Below are positions 16,014 through 23,207 of a stretch of DNA of 26,493 nt, piece after piece (the stretch's first letter is position 1; every line of letters begins with the position of its first letter). Origin of the DNA: CAZBDU01 sp964490725 (GTDB lineage: Bacteria > Spirochaetota > Spirochaetia > SZUA-6 > DRHE01); assembly GCA_964490725.1 (NCBI GenBank), contig CAZBDU010000073.1:1-26493 (forward strand). Reading direction: 5' to 3'. A model generated the notes under the pieces. It did no database searches and was not told the origin of the DNA. It saw only the letters and a program-made list of their open reading frames with translations. A program made the position numbers and the translations under genes.

Positions 16014-17000
16014 ATGGCCCAGATGATGTACCGCGAGGCGCTGGGGGAGGCGCTGGCCGAGGAGATGCGGCGAGACGACCGGGTCTTCGTGATCGGGGAG
16101 GAGGTGGGCCGCTACGGGGGCGCCTACGCGGTGACCCGGGGGCTGTACCAGGAGTTCGGCCCGCAGCGCGTGGTGGACACGCCCATCAGCGAGGCCTCCA
16201 CGGTGGGACTGGGCGTCGGGGCGGCGGTGACCGGCCTGCGTCCGGTGGTGGAGCTCATGTACGTAGACTTCGTCGCCCTGGCCATGGACCAGATCGCCAA
16301 CCAGATGGCCAAGCTCCGCTACATGACCGGCGGCCAGGTGAAGGTGCCCATGGTCCTGCGCACCCAGGGCGGCACCGGCCGCTCGGCGGGGTCCCAGCAC
16401 TCCCAGAGCCTGGAGTCCTGGCTAGCCCACGTGCCGGGGCTGCGCGTGGTGATGCCCGCCACCCCCGGGGACGCCAAGGGCCTGCTGAAGACGGCGATCC
16501 GCTCAGAAGACCCGGTGGTGTTCATCGAGCACAAGGCGCTGTACGCGCTCAAGGGGGAGGTCCCCGAGGGGGAGCACCTGGTTCCGCTGGGGGCGGCCCG
16601 GGTGCTGCGGGAGGGCGGCGCCTTGAGCATCATCACCTACTCGCGCATGGTGCACTACGCCCTGGAGGCCGCCGAGACTCTGGCAAGGGACGGGATCGAG
16701 GCGGAGGTGATCGACCTGCGCACCCTGAACCCTCTGGACGCCGCCACCGTGATGGCCTCGGTGGCAAAGACCCGGCGGGCCCTGGTGTTGAACGAGGCGC
16801 ACCGCATGGCGGGCTTCTGCGCGGAGCTCGCAGCGCGGATCACAGAGGAGGCCTTCGACCTGCTGGAGGCGCCGGTGGTCAGGGTCACCGCCAAAGACGT
16901 GCCGGTTCCGGCCACCCATCTGGAAAAGCTTTCCGTGCCCAGCCCGCAGGAGATCTGCGAGGCGTCCCGGGCACTGCTGCAGAGGAGGAAGAGGCGATGA
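16014..17000 (+). CDS. Thiamine-diphosphate-dependent dehydrogenase E1 beta subunit
   Basis: A 328-residue partner of E1 alpha. The N-terminal pyrimidine-binding domain has VIGEEVGRYGGAY (about 26-38) and DTPISE with Glu60, the residue that activates the thiamine ring. The middle has VPMVLRTQGGTGRSAGSQHSQ (about 111-131, a phosphate/cofactor loop region), and the C-terminal transketolase-like domain has VIDLRTLNPLD and LVLNEAHRMAGFCAEL. Full length for the family. The ATG at 16014 follows GAGAGG. Its stop overlaps the start of the lipoyl-domain gene in an ATGA, so the lipoyl protein is made in step with E1 beta. Pyruvate, acetoin or a related substrate; not decidable here. Confidence 0.93.
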   Translation: MAQMMYREALGEALAEEMRRDDRVFVIGEEVGRYGGAYAVTRGLYQEFGPQRVVDTPISEASTVGLGVGAAVTGLRPVVELMYVDFVALAMDQIANQMAKLRYMTGGQVKVPMVLRTQGGTGRSAGSQHSQSLESWLAHVPGLRVVMPATPGDAKGLLKTAIRSEDPVVFIEHKALYALKGEVPEGEHLVPLGAARVLREGGALSIITYSRMVHYALEAAETLARDGIEAEVIDLRTLNPLDAATVMASVAKTRRALVLNEAHRMAGFCAELAARITEEAFDLLEAPVVRVTAKDVPVPATHLEKLSVPSPQEICEASRALLQRRKRR

Positions 17001-17248
17001 AGTATCCGGTGAAGGTCCCGCAGCTGACCGAAACCATGGAAGAGGCCACGATCACGAAGTGGTACAAGTCCCGGGGTGAAAGGGTGGAGAAGAAGGAGGC
17101 CCTCTACCAGGTGGAGACGGACAAGTCCACCATGGACGTGGAGTCCGTGGACGCTGGATTCCTGTGCGGGATCCTGCAGCCGGAGGGCCAGGTGGTCCGC
17201 GTGGGGCAGGAGATCGCCTTCATCGCCGGAAGCCCGGAGGAGTGCTGA
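16997..17248 (+). CDS. Free-standing lipoyl-domain protein
   Basis: An 83-residue single lipoyl domain. The lipoylation lysine is Lys43 in VETDKSTMDV, and the flanking strands KVPQLTETMEEATITKWY and GQVVRVGQEIAFI complete the fold. In normal complexes this is only the first domain of the E2 acyltransferase, followed by a subunit-binding domain and a catalytic domain. Here the frame stops straight after the domain, with a terminal Cys, and no E2 core or lipoamide dehydrogenase follows. There is no sign of a frameshift: the next 82 bases hold no E2-like sequence in any frame and then the convergent regulator gene ends. The ATG overlaps the E1 beta stop. It may act as a mobile acyl carrier, like LbpA-type or H-protein-like carriers, feeding a distant E2. 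Confidence 0.88.
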   Translation: MKYPVKVPQLTETMEEATITKWYKSRGERVEKKEALYQVETDKSTMDVESVDAGFLCGILQPEGQVVRVGQEIAFIAGSPEEC

Positions 17249-17330
17249 CCACCGGACACCTGTCGTTGCACCAGGCGCGCAGGCCGACCGCAGACCGGAG
17301 CCGGTGCCCCGCCGCCGGCCGGTTCGGCTC

Positions 17331-19280
17331 TCAGGGGAAGCCGGCCCTGCGCAGCGCGGCCACGTACTCACGTTGCTCCTGCTCGTCGAAGGCCCCCGTG
17401 GCCGCCACCCAGCGTTCGGCGGTGAAGTCGGGCTGAAGCTCCAGGACTCGCTTCAGGCAGGCATCGACCTCCTCCTGCAACTGGAGCAGGCGGCAGACGT
17501 TGGCGTGGTTGACCAGGATGTCCACGCCGTCGGGGAACAGCTCCAGGGCACGCCTGGAGACGGCCACGGCTTCTTCCAGCCGGTTCAGAGACCTCAGGCA
17601 GACGATCTCCCAGGCCCAGGTTTGCGAGAGGGGGAACCGGGAGAGCTCCTTGGCCCGGCGCACCAGGTGGAGCGCCCGGAGGAAGTCCTTCTTGCAGGCG
17701 TAGAAGCCGGCACATACGGTGTGAGTGCTCTCCAGGATCGGTCCCAGGGAGAGGGCCAGCTCGTATTCCTTTTCCGCCTCCTCGAGCCTCCGCTGGCGGT
17801 AGAGCATCATGCCCAGACCGGCGTGAGCATCCGCGCACCGATCGTCCAGGCGCAGGGCGGCCTGGAAGGCTGCGCCCGCCTTCTGAACGGCGCGTTCCAC
17901 GTCCCTGACCCAACCGAGATGCGCCTGCAACATGGCGATGTAGCCCACGTAGCACAACGCCGCGGTGAACTTCGGATCCAGCTCCAGAACGCGCTCCAGA
18001 AGGGCCATCTCTCGCGCGAGACCCTCGGGATTGACGGCGCAGGAGCGGGCCCGCAGGAACAGGTCGTAGGCCTCGGCGTTGTCCGTGGAGCCCCTCCACA
18101 GCCTGACCTGCTCCCCTCTGGCCAGACGCACGTCGAGCTCGGTCACGACGCTCCGGACGATGTCGTCCTGGATCTCGAACACCCCGGCCAGATCCTTGTC
18201 GAACTTCTTGGCCCAGAGATTCTCTCCTCTCCCGGTCTCGATCAGCTGCACGTTGACGCGAATACGGGTACCTGCCTTGCGGACGCTTCCCTCCAGCACG
18301 TGGGACACCTCGAGGTCCCGGCCAAGCTGCCGCGGGTCCGGGCGTTTTCCTTTGAAGGCGAACATCGTGCTGCGGGCGATGATCCTGAGGTCGGGGACGG
18401 CCGTGAGCGCGGTCGTCAGATCCTCGGTGAGCCCGTCACAGAAGTACTCCTGTCCTGAATCCTCGGAGAGATCGTCGAAAGGCAGGACGCCCAGTGCGAC
18501 GGCGCTCCGCGCTGGCCTGCTCCTGATCGCTCCGGCCTTGCTCCCGTGCGATCCCGAACGGATCGCCGCCAGCAGTCCCCGGGTCTCATCATCGGGTTCC
18601 GCTGCGAGCTCCCGGTCGAGGAGATCGCGGAAGGCCTCGAACTGGCGGAGAGCCTCCCGCCGTTTCCCGGAGGCGGCCAGTGTCCGCATGAGCCGCCGCT
18701 GAGCTGCCTCGTCGAGCCTGTCCAGGGCGACGATCGAGCGGGCGCACTCCACAGCCTGATCGAGGGCACCGCGTTCAACGTGGAGGTCGTGGAGCCGGGC
18801 CAGGGCGGAGCCGCACTCGCGGCGCAGCTCTTCCGCCATCTGGAACTGCCACTGTTCGAAGGCGGGACTGTCCCGCAGGAAGAAGCCTCCCAGAAAGGGA
18901 CCGCGGTAGAGAGCCACCGCCGAACGCAGATGATCCAGCTCCCCGCTCCCACAGGCCTGCCAGAGATGGGTGCGAAACTCGGCAACGTCCACACGCACGC
19001 CGGCGCTGGACAGGAGTGCTACGGTCTGCGCGTCGACGTCCACCACTCCGTCGCCGAGCTCGGCCTTGAGATAGGAGAGGGACTGGCGGAAGTCGGCGTA
19101 GGCCCGGTCGCGGCGCAGCCGCGGATACAACAGCTCGGCAAGCTCGTCTCGGCCGTGGGGTCGGGGCTCCACGGCCAGGTACGCGAGCAGCGCGGCGACC
19201 TTGCGCCGTCTGATTTTCCGGGGGACTCCATCCACTTCGAGGCTCGGCTCCCCGAAGAGACCGATCCTTGCTTCCGGCAT
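17331..19280 (-). CDS. BTAD-domain transcriptional regulator with TolB-like and TPR domains
   Basis: A 649-residue multidomain protein. Residues 1-95 are an OmpR/SARP-like winged helix (RIGLFGEPSLEVDG, then KVAALLAYLAVEP). Residues about 96-235 are a BTAD helical domain (DVAEFRTHLW, RAVALYRGPFLGGFF-like text, EECARSIVALD-like text). After a short linker, about 265-395 is a TolB/FlgO-like domain (GVLPFDDLSEDSGQEYFCDGL, DLEVSHVLEGSVRKAG). The remainder is TPR-like repeats with sequences such as YVGYIAMLQAHLGW. This architecture is found in orphan regulators of unknown signal. It is a single gene, convergent with the lipoyl gene, and lies upstream in the same direction as nothing; it may regulate the protease or the E1 operon, which is speculation. 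The start ATG at 19280 has only a weak ribosome site. Confidence 0.9.
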   Translation of the reverse strand: MPEARIGLFGEPSLEVDGVPRKIRRRKVAALLAYLAVEPRPHGRDELAELLYPRLRRDRAYADFRQSLSYLKAELGDGVVDVDAQTVALLSSAGVRVDVAEFRTHLWQACGSGELDHLRSAVALYRGPFLGGFFLRDSPAFEQWQFQMAEELRRECGSALARLHDLHVERGALDQAVECARSIVALDRLDEAAQRRLMRTLAASGKRREALRQFEAFRDLLDRELAAEPDDETRGLLAAIRSGSHGSKAGAIRSRPARSAVALGVLPFDDLSEDSGQEYFCDGLTEDLTTALTAVPDLRIIARSTMFAFKGKRPDPRQLGRDLEVSHVLEGSVRKAGTRIRVNVQLIETGRGENLWAKKFDKDLAGVFEIQDDIVRSVVTELDVRLARGEQVRLWRGSTDNAEAYDLFLRARSCAVNPEGLAREMALLERVLELDPKFTAALCYVGYIAMLQAHLGWVRDVERAVQKAGAAFQAALRLDDRCADAHAGLGMMLYRQRRLEEAEKEYELALSLGPILESTHTVCAGFYACKKDFLRALHLVRRAKELSRFPLSQTWAWEIVCLRSLNRLEEAVAVSRRALELFPDGVDILVNHANVCRLLQLQEEVDACLKRVLELQPDFTAERWVAATGAFDEQEQREYVAALRRAGFP

Positions 19281-19315
19281 CTCTCGGGTCCTCGCTTGGA
19301 GCTCTCTGCATGGAT

Positions 19316-19344
19316 ATTCTATGGGAGCCGCCTCCGGACCGCAA
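19316..19344 (-). promoter_or_regulatory. Candidate promoter for the BTAD regulator gene
   Basis: On the minus strand: -35 TTGCGG (19339-19344, four of six), 17-base spacer, -10 TAGAAT (19316-19321, five of six), about 35 bases before the ATG. It falls in the 146-base gap after the protease gene, so the regulator need not depend on read-through. Confidence 0.5.
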
Positions 19345-19426
19345 GGGGTATTTCCACCTTGACCCCGGGTTGTGCCGGCTGTACGGAACCGCCTTCCTGT
19401 TGGACCGGCTTCCTTGCCTCACGCCC

Positions 19427-20287
19427 TCAGGGGCGCGCGCCGGCGTCTCTGAGGATCGAGTTGATCTTGTAGACGACGGACCGGCCGATGTTGATATAGC
19501 CGGCCACCAGCATGCCCACGATTTCGGGCTGCCCCTCGCGGAACGCGTATACCAGGGCGCCGCTGCTGCCGAAGATTGTCGGCATGGAGGTGACGAAGAA
19601 GTCCTCCGCTGCGGCTTCCGGGAAGCTGGCCTGCACCAGGCTGCGGGGTGCGGCAAGGGCGGAGACGATCCCAATGCCGAGCTCGAAATCCTCCAGCAAG
19701 GGCATACCCCAGGAGAGCACGGAGACTCCCGGCCGCAGGTCATCGGAGTTCCCGCAGGGGTAGCCGGCGGCCGGAAGCTCAGGTTGCCCGGCACGGGGCA
19801 CGAACAGCGCCAGGTCCAGGGTGCCGTCGTCGATTCTCACCAGATCGAATCGCCGGCCATGCAGCTCGATGAAGTACTCAGGGCTGGCGGTCGATCCAGA
19901 CACGGAGCCTCCCCTCATGGCCAGCTCTTTGCTGATGTCGAACACGTGTCCGGCGCTCAGGAAATAGGTTTTCCCCTCCACGTCGATCGGGGAGCCAATG
20001 CCCCGCAGGTGGTAGCTGAAGGCCGTTCCCCCTCCGTCGCGGCCAGAGCCCAGGCAGTGCAAGAGGTAGGAGCCGAATCCCTTGCGGAAGATGTTTGCCC
20101 GCTCGGAGACATTCAGGGTGTTGTAGTCGTAGGAATCGTGCCCCGCGTAGTCCGGGATGCCGGTCAGCGTCCAGTCAGGATCGCCGGGGACCGGCTGTGC
20201 CGAAAACAGCATCGACAGGCCAATGCAGCAACAGGCAACGATCAGGGTACTGAAAGATCGGCGCTTCAAACGACGGGATTGCCTCAT
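19427..20287 (-). CDS. Secreted trypsin-like serine protease
   Basis: A 286-residue protein with a classic export signal: MRQSRRLKRRSFSTLI, a hydrophobic core containing CCCIGLSMLF, and a likely cleavage after SAQPVPG. The mature part has the chymotrypsin-fold triad: His in FLSAGHVFD, Asp in GTLDLALFV, and Ser in IFGSSGALVYAF, where GSSGAL replaces the usual GDSGGP. It probably acts outside the cytoplasm as a processing or quality-control protease; no PDZ domain is present. The frame is open 42 codons further upstream, but the ATG at 20287 is preceded by AAGGAG and starts the signal peptide. It lies 146 bases upstream of the BTAD regulator on the same strand. Whether it is active with the altered serine motif is not certain. 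Confidence 0.86.
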   Translation of the reverse strand: MRQSRRLKRRSFSTLIVACCCIGLSMLFSAQPVPGDPDWTLTGIPDYAGHDSYDYNTLNVSERANIFRKGFGSYLLHCLGSGRDGGGTAFSYHLRGIGSPIDVEGKTYFLSAGHVFDISKELAMRGGSVSGSTASPEYFIELHGRRFDLVRIDDGTLDLALFVPRAGQPELPAAGYPCGNSDDLRPGVSVLSWGMPLLEDFELGIGIVSALAAPRSLVQASFPEAAAEDFFVTSMPTIFGSSGALVYAFREGQPEIVGMLVAGYINIGRSVVYKINSILRDAGARP

Positions 20288-20438
20288 GGTCAACTCCTTG
20301 TAAGCCGCGCCTGCGGGGAGGCGGTTATTCGGCATCAAGGGTGAAGCTCGGGCGTTCCGCATTCGTTCCGCCTGCCGTTCCGCCAACCGGCCGGCTACCC
20401 CATCGGCGTACAAGCGCCTCGAGCCGGTTCTGGAGATC

Positions 20439-20525
20439 CTATCGAGAAAGCGACGGGGCAGTCACCCTGCCAATGCCGGATGATGCGCCAGCAATGGCAG
20501 GCACACTCGGTTTGGTTGTCTGCTC
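20439..20525 (-). pseudogene. N-terminal remnant of a short-chain dehydrogenase (SDR)
   Basis: On the minus strand an open stretch reads KPSVPAIAGASSGIGRVTA and then hits a stop after a few residues. GASSGIGR is the glycine-rich cofactor motif at the start of SDR enzymes. Only about 28 residues remain, with no start codon and no Rossmann fold beyond the first strand and helix. It lies in the 294-base gap between the protease and the DHFR-like gene. A decayed gene is likely; no function. Confidence 0.55.
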
Positions 20526-20581
20526 ACCACGTGTACCTTTCTCCCTGGGCCATGACCGGCCACGCCACCGGGCCCGAAGAA

Positions 20582-21127
20582 TCATCGCACCACGCGTAGA
20601 CGCAGATTCGTCGCGTGGGGTACCTGAGTCAGGCTGATACGCTCGAGCCTGACGTTGGTCCCGCCCGGAAGATCGAACAGCCGGACTCCGTCGCCGAGCA
20701 ACACCGGAGCAATGCACACGAGTATCTCGTCGAGAAGCCCCGCTTCGAGGCACTGCCGCGCGACGCTGGCGCCGATGATGTTGACGTACCTGTCGCCGGC
20801 AGCGGCCTTGGCGGCGGCAACGGCGCTTTCCAGGTCCGTCACAAAGGTGACGCCTGTCACGGGTGCCTCCGGCGTGTGATGGGTGAGCACAAAGCTCGGG
20901 CCGGTCCATCCCCCGCCGAAGGGTTTGCCTTCGCGGCCCTTGACACCCTTGTAGGGATCGTCGCCGCGGAAGCTGCGGTTGCCGACGAGAATCGCACCGA
21001 TCCTGCCGATCAGATCGTCCACCGTCGGATTGGGCCCGAGGTGCTCGGTCAACCAGGACATGTCGCCGCCCGGGCCCGCGATGAAACCGTCAACGGAGAC
21101 GGTTGCGGAGTACAGCATCTTCGCCAT
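20582..21127 (-). CDS. Dihydrofolate reductase-like (RibD C-terminal domain) protein
   Basis: A 181-residue RibD-C/DHFR-fold reductase. Visible signatures: MLYSATVSVDGFIAGPGGDMSW at the start (the DGFIA motif), IGAILVGNRSF, and the nucleotide loop VNIIGASVARQCLEAGLLDE near residue 115. The C-terminal LLGDGVRLFDL is typical too. Such proteins bind NADPH and are often annotated as dihydrofolate reductase family, but most reduce unknown substrates, not folate. The ATG at 21127 has GGAGGTG four bases before it. Only three bases separate it from the stop of an epimerase remnant upstream, so it was probably once part of a two-gene operon. Function beyond the fold is unknown. Confidence 0.9.
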   Translation of the reverse strand: MAKMLYSATVSVDGFIAGPGGDMSWLTEHLGPNPTVDDLIGRIGAILVGNRSFRGDDPYKGVKGREGKPFGGGWTGPSFVLTHHTPEAPVTGVTFVTDLESAVAAAKAAAGDRYVNIIGASVARQCLEAGLLDEILVCIAPVLLGDGVRLFDLPGGTNVRLERISLTQVPHATNLRLRVVR

Positions 21128-21130
21128 GAT

Positions 21131-21427
21131 TCACCTCCATTCAGATCGAGTGGGCTCGACGTGTTTGGCGCTCGCGGCGGCGTAGGGCAGACTGCGGAAG
21201 CCCTCGCGCCACGTCGTCCAGCGGGGACGCCATCCGAGCTCCCGCTTCGCCTTCTCGTTCGAGGCACCCCGTGCCTCCGTCATCCACTGCGTGGCCGCCT
21301 GCCCGGCGGTGAGCCTTCCCACCCAGCGAGGCACACGCAGCGGCGCCTTCGCGCCCACGACCTCGGCCAGATAGGGCAGCCAGATCGAGACGGGAGCCGG
21401 CTCGTCGTCCACGACGTTCGCCGTCAC
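21131..21427 (-). pseudogene. C-terminal remnant of an NAD-dependent epimerase/dehydratase
   Basis: The minus-strand frame has NVVDDEPAPVSIWLPYLAEV followed by PRWVGRLTAGQAA, MTEARGASNEKAKRELGW and a short tail. These are the C-terminal half of extended SDR-type epimerases, including the KRELGW motif. The N-terminal Rossmann domain with the glycine motif and the YxxxK active site is missing: homology stops near 21430, where AraC-like sequence begins on the other strand. It cannot be active. Its stop is three bases upstream of the DHFR-like gene. Confidence 0.8.
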
Positions 21428-21441
21428 CTCGTGGCCGCGCT

Positions 21442-21582
21442 CTACGCATCCTCGCGGCCGCGGTGGAAAAGCCTCTCTGGGACATTTCCTATGAGCTGGG
21501 GTACGCGGATCAGGCCCACTTCACCCGCGAGTTCAAGTCAGTCATAGGGATCACACCGGGCGTCTATCGGTCTCTTCTCGGG
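21442..21582 (+). pseudogene. C-terminal remnant of an AraC-family regulator
   Basis: A frame read on the plus strand gives RILAAAVEKPLWDISYELGY, then ADQAHFTREFKSVIGITPGVYR. This is the second helix-turn-helix of an AraC/XylS DNA-binding domain, ending at its normal C-terminus. Everything before the last 45 residues is missing and no start codon precedes it. On the right it runs into IS256-like sequence on the opposite strand, and on the left into the epimerase remnant. It is a fragment, not a gene. Confidence 0.78.
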
Positions 21583-21946
21583 GCGTCAGCCGGGCGTCAC
21601 CAAAACTGGCCGCCCCCCTCTCCCACAGCTCCTCGATGAGCTCGCCGACAGCGTCCTTGCCCGGCATTCCCGTGCCACTCTGGTCGCGAAAGGCCTCCTC
21701 GATGTCTCGCGCCGACAATCCCCGGGCATACATCTCGACAGCCAGGCGCCTCAGCCCGGGGCTCAAGCCGCTGAGCTGCTGAACCACTCGGGACCGATAC
21801 GTCTGCCCGCTGTCGCGAACCTGTGCAACCTCCAGCGGGATCTCCCCTTCGGCGCTCTTCACCCGCCTGGCCTCGTAGCCGTTGCGATACCCTGCGCGAC
21901 TGTCGGCTCTGCGCTCGTAGCAGCCTCGCCTCAGATAGTCCTTCAC
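21551..21946 (-). pseudogene. IS256-family (Mutator-type) transposase fragment
   Basis: About 130 residues resembling the N-terminal region of IS256-like transposases: GYRNGYEARRVKSAEGEIPL, VAQVRDSGQTYRSRVV, then LAVEMYARGLSARDIEEAF and DAVGELIEELWE. The helical segment before the first catalytic Asp is present, but the DDE catalytic domain is absent: homology ends near 21590, against the AraC remnant. The true N-terminus is also missing. No terminal inverted repeats were recognised. A truncated insertion-sequence remnant that explains the break in the neighbouring genes. Confidence 0.82.
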
Positions 21947-22014
21947 CGCGATCCCCAGTACCCAGAGACCGGCACATCCGATCGGAGGAACAGGTCAGGC
22001 GGCAGTTCGGTATC

Positions 22015-22803
22015 TCATCTGCCCAGCCGTTTGACTCTCTTGGCGATCGCCTTTCGGATCTTCTCATAGCTTGGCGGCGGCCCGGTTCGCACCTGCCTTC
22101 CGTCAATGAACAGGGCGTCGGAGCTTCCCCACTCGACGCCGACCTCCCGTTCGAACGTGTCAATCTCCTGGAATACCACGCCTTCCCCCAGCTGCTCGGA
22201 TGCACGCTTGGCGCGTTCGTATACGGCGTTCTGGGCCGGACACCACCCGTTCTTGAGGCAGGTTACCACTACCTTCCCCGGCTGCGGCTGCGGCCTTCGA
22301 CGCGTCTTCACCCACTGGGGAGCGACGGCATCAGGGTGGAACGGCTTCCATAACAGCTTCATCGAGCCATCATGGTCCGCCTCTCGATAGCCCTGCTTCC
22401 GGAACCATGACGCACGCATGAAGAATGGAAGAGAAAGGCCCCATACCGCGAATCCTCTCGAACCAAGCCCCCGGGCATCGGTTTCCGCTGCCTGCAGGAG
22501 CGCCTTGCCCATACCTTGCTTCTGGAAATTGCCTCTTCCCTGTTTGTACCCGTGAACCCAGATACAGTACAGGTAGTACAGATCGCTCCCCTGTACCGGA
22601 ACGTTCTCTATGGGCCCGTAGTGAATTATCCCTCCTACGGTGCCTTGCGCGTCCAGAGCCACCTTGACGCGAAGCCCGCGCTCTTTCATACGCAGGTACC
22701 ATTCCTCCTTCAGGCTGCCTGCGTCCTTCAATTCCTGGGACCAGTCTTCCAGGCATTGGAAGTACAGCTTCTCATGCTCGGCGGAGAGATCGACCACTGT
22801 CAT
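22015..22803 (-). CDS. GNAT acetyltransferase with YoaP-like C-terminal domain
   Basis: A 262-residue two-domain protein. Residues 1-155 are a GNAT acetyltransferase: VKVALDAQGTVGGIIHYG forms the core strands and FQKQGMGKALLQAAE is the acetyl-CoA loop. Residues about 170-262 are a thioredoxin-like domain as in Bacillus YoaP, with KVVVTCLKNGWCPAQNAVYE, where a single CPAQ replaces CxxC, and RTGPPPSYEKIRKAI. Acyl acceptor unknown. The frame is open 64 codons further upstream, but the ATG at 22803 follows a G-rich ribosome site (AAGGGGGTGTGAG) and starts the conserved TVVDLSAEHEKLYF region. It is isolated between gene remnants, so it was perhaps acquired independently. Confidence 0.88.
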   Translation of the reverse strand: MTVVDLSAEHEKLYFQCLEDWSQELKDAGSLKEEWYLRMKERGLRVKVALDAQGTVGGIIHYGPIENVPVQGSDLYYLYCIWVHGYKQGRGNFQKQGMGKALLQAAETDARGLGSRGFAVWGLSLPFFMRASWFRKQGYREADHDGSMKLLWKPFHPDAVAPQWVKTRRRPQPQPGKVVVTCLKNGWCPAQNAVYERAKRASEQLGEGVVFQEIDTFEREVGVEWGSSDALFIDGRQVRTGPPPSYEKIRKAIAKRVKRLGR

Positions 22804-22993
22804 CTCACACCCCCTTTCAGAAGATCGACCCGGAAGCGGGCGGTTCGAGGGCACCTGCTCCCTGCGCCGGGTACGTTCGATGGACGTCCCATCGAGCCCG
22901 GGCGCCAACTTCAGCGCTCGTCGACATTGTACACGCGGCCGGCGCAACAGGCCACTGCTTGACGCATCTGAAGGAGCTGAGGCCGGCGGGGGC

Positions 22994-23203
22994 ACCGAGG
23001 AGCGAAGCCTTGTGGCGGGGCTTGCTTCGCACTTCTCGCAGGATCAGTTGAAAGGTATGAAGGTCATGGTCCTGGCCAACCTGGAACCGGCAACAATCCA
23101 TAAGGTCCTGTCAGAAGGAATGATGCCGGGGGCGGGCTGCAGCATAGAGAGCGTCGCCCTGCTCACGGCAAGCAGCGATGTTCCGAACGGGGCGCGAGTG
23201 AGG
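22994..23203 (+). pseudogene. Remnant of a CsaA/MetG-type tRNA-binding domain
   Basis: In a plus-strand frame the sequence reads EERSLVAGLASHFSQDQLKG, then KVMVLANLEPATIHKVLSEG, and ends with SSDVPNGARVR. This matches the second half of the OB-fold tRNA-binding domain found at the C-terminus of methionyl-tRNA synthetase and in CsaA (EERTIVSGI, VVVLANLKP, SEGM, VPPGAKV). The first half of the domain is gone and no start is present. It occupies part of the 404-base stretch between the GNAT gene and the dioxygenase gene (22804-23207); the rest of that stretch shows no gene. Decayed copy, not functional. Confidence 0.7.
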
Positions 23204-23207
23204 TGCG

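Noticed and set aside
13856..16015. 719-residue open frame extending dhaK far upstream
   Set aside because: The extra N-terminal part lies antisense to E1 alpha and has no recognisable domain. The dhaK family start is at 14863 with the conserved beginning MKKFINDP.
17298..17330. Possible terminator hairpin (GAGCCG ... CGGCTC) between the lipoyl gene and the BTAD regulator
   Set aside because: Arms of only six bases, a long loop and no T-run; not strong enough to call.
17076..18458. 460-residue plus-strand frame over the lipoyl gene and regulator
   Set aside because: It starts inside the lipoyl gene in another frame and crosses the regulator antisense; no domain is visible.
20341..20637. 98-residue plus-strand frame between the protease and DHFR-like genes
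   Set aside because: No ribosome site, Arg/Pro-rich, no domain; overlaps an SDR remnant on the other strand.
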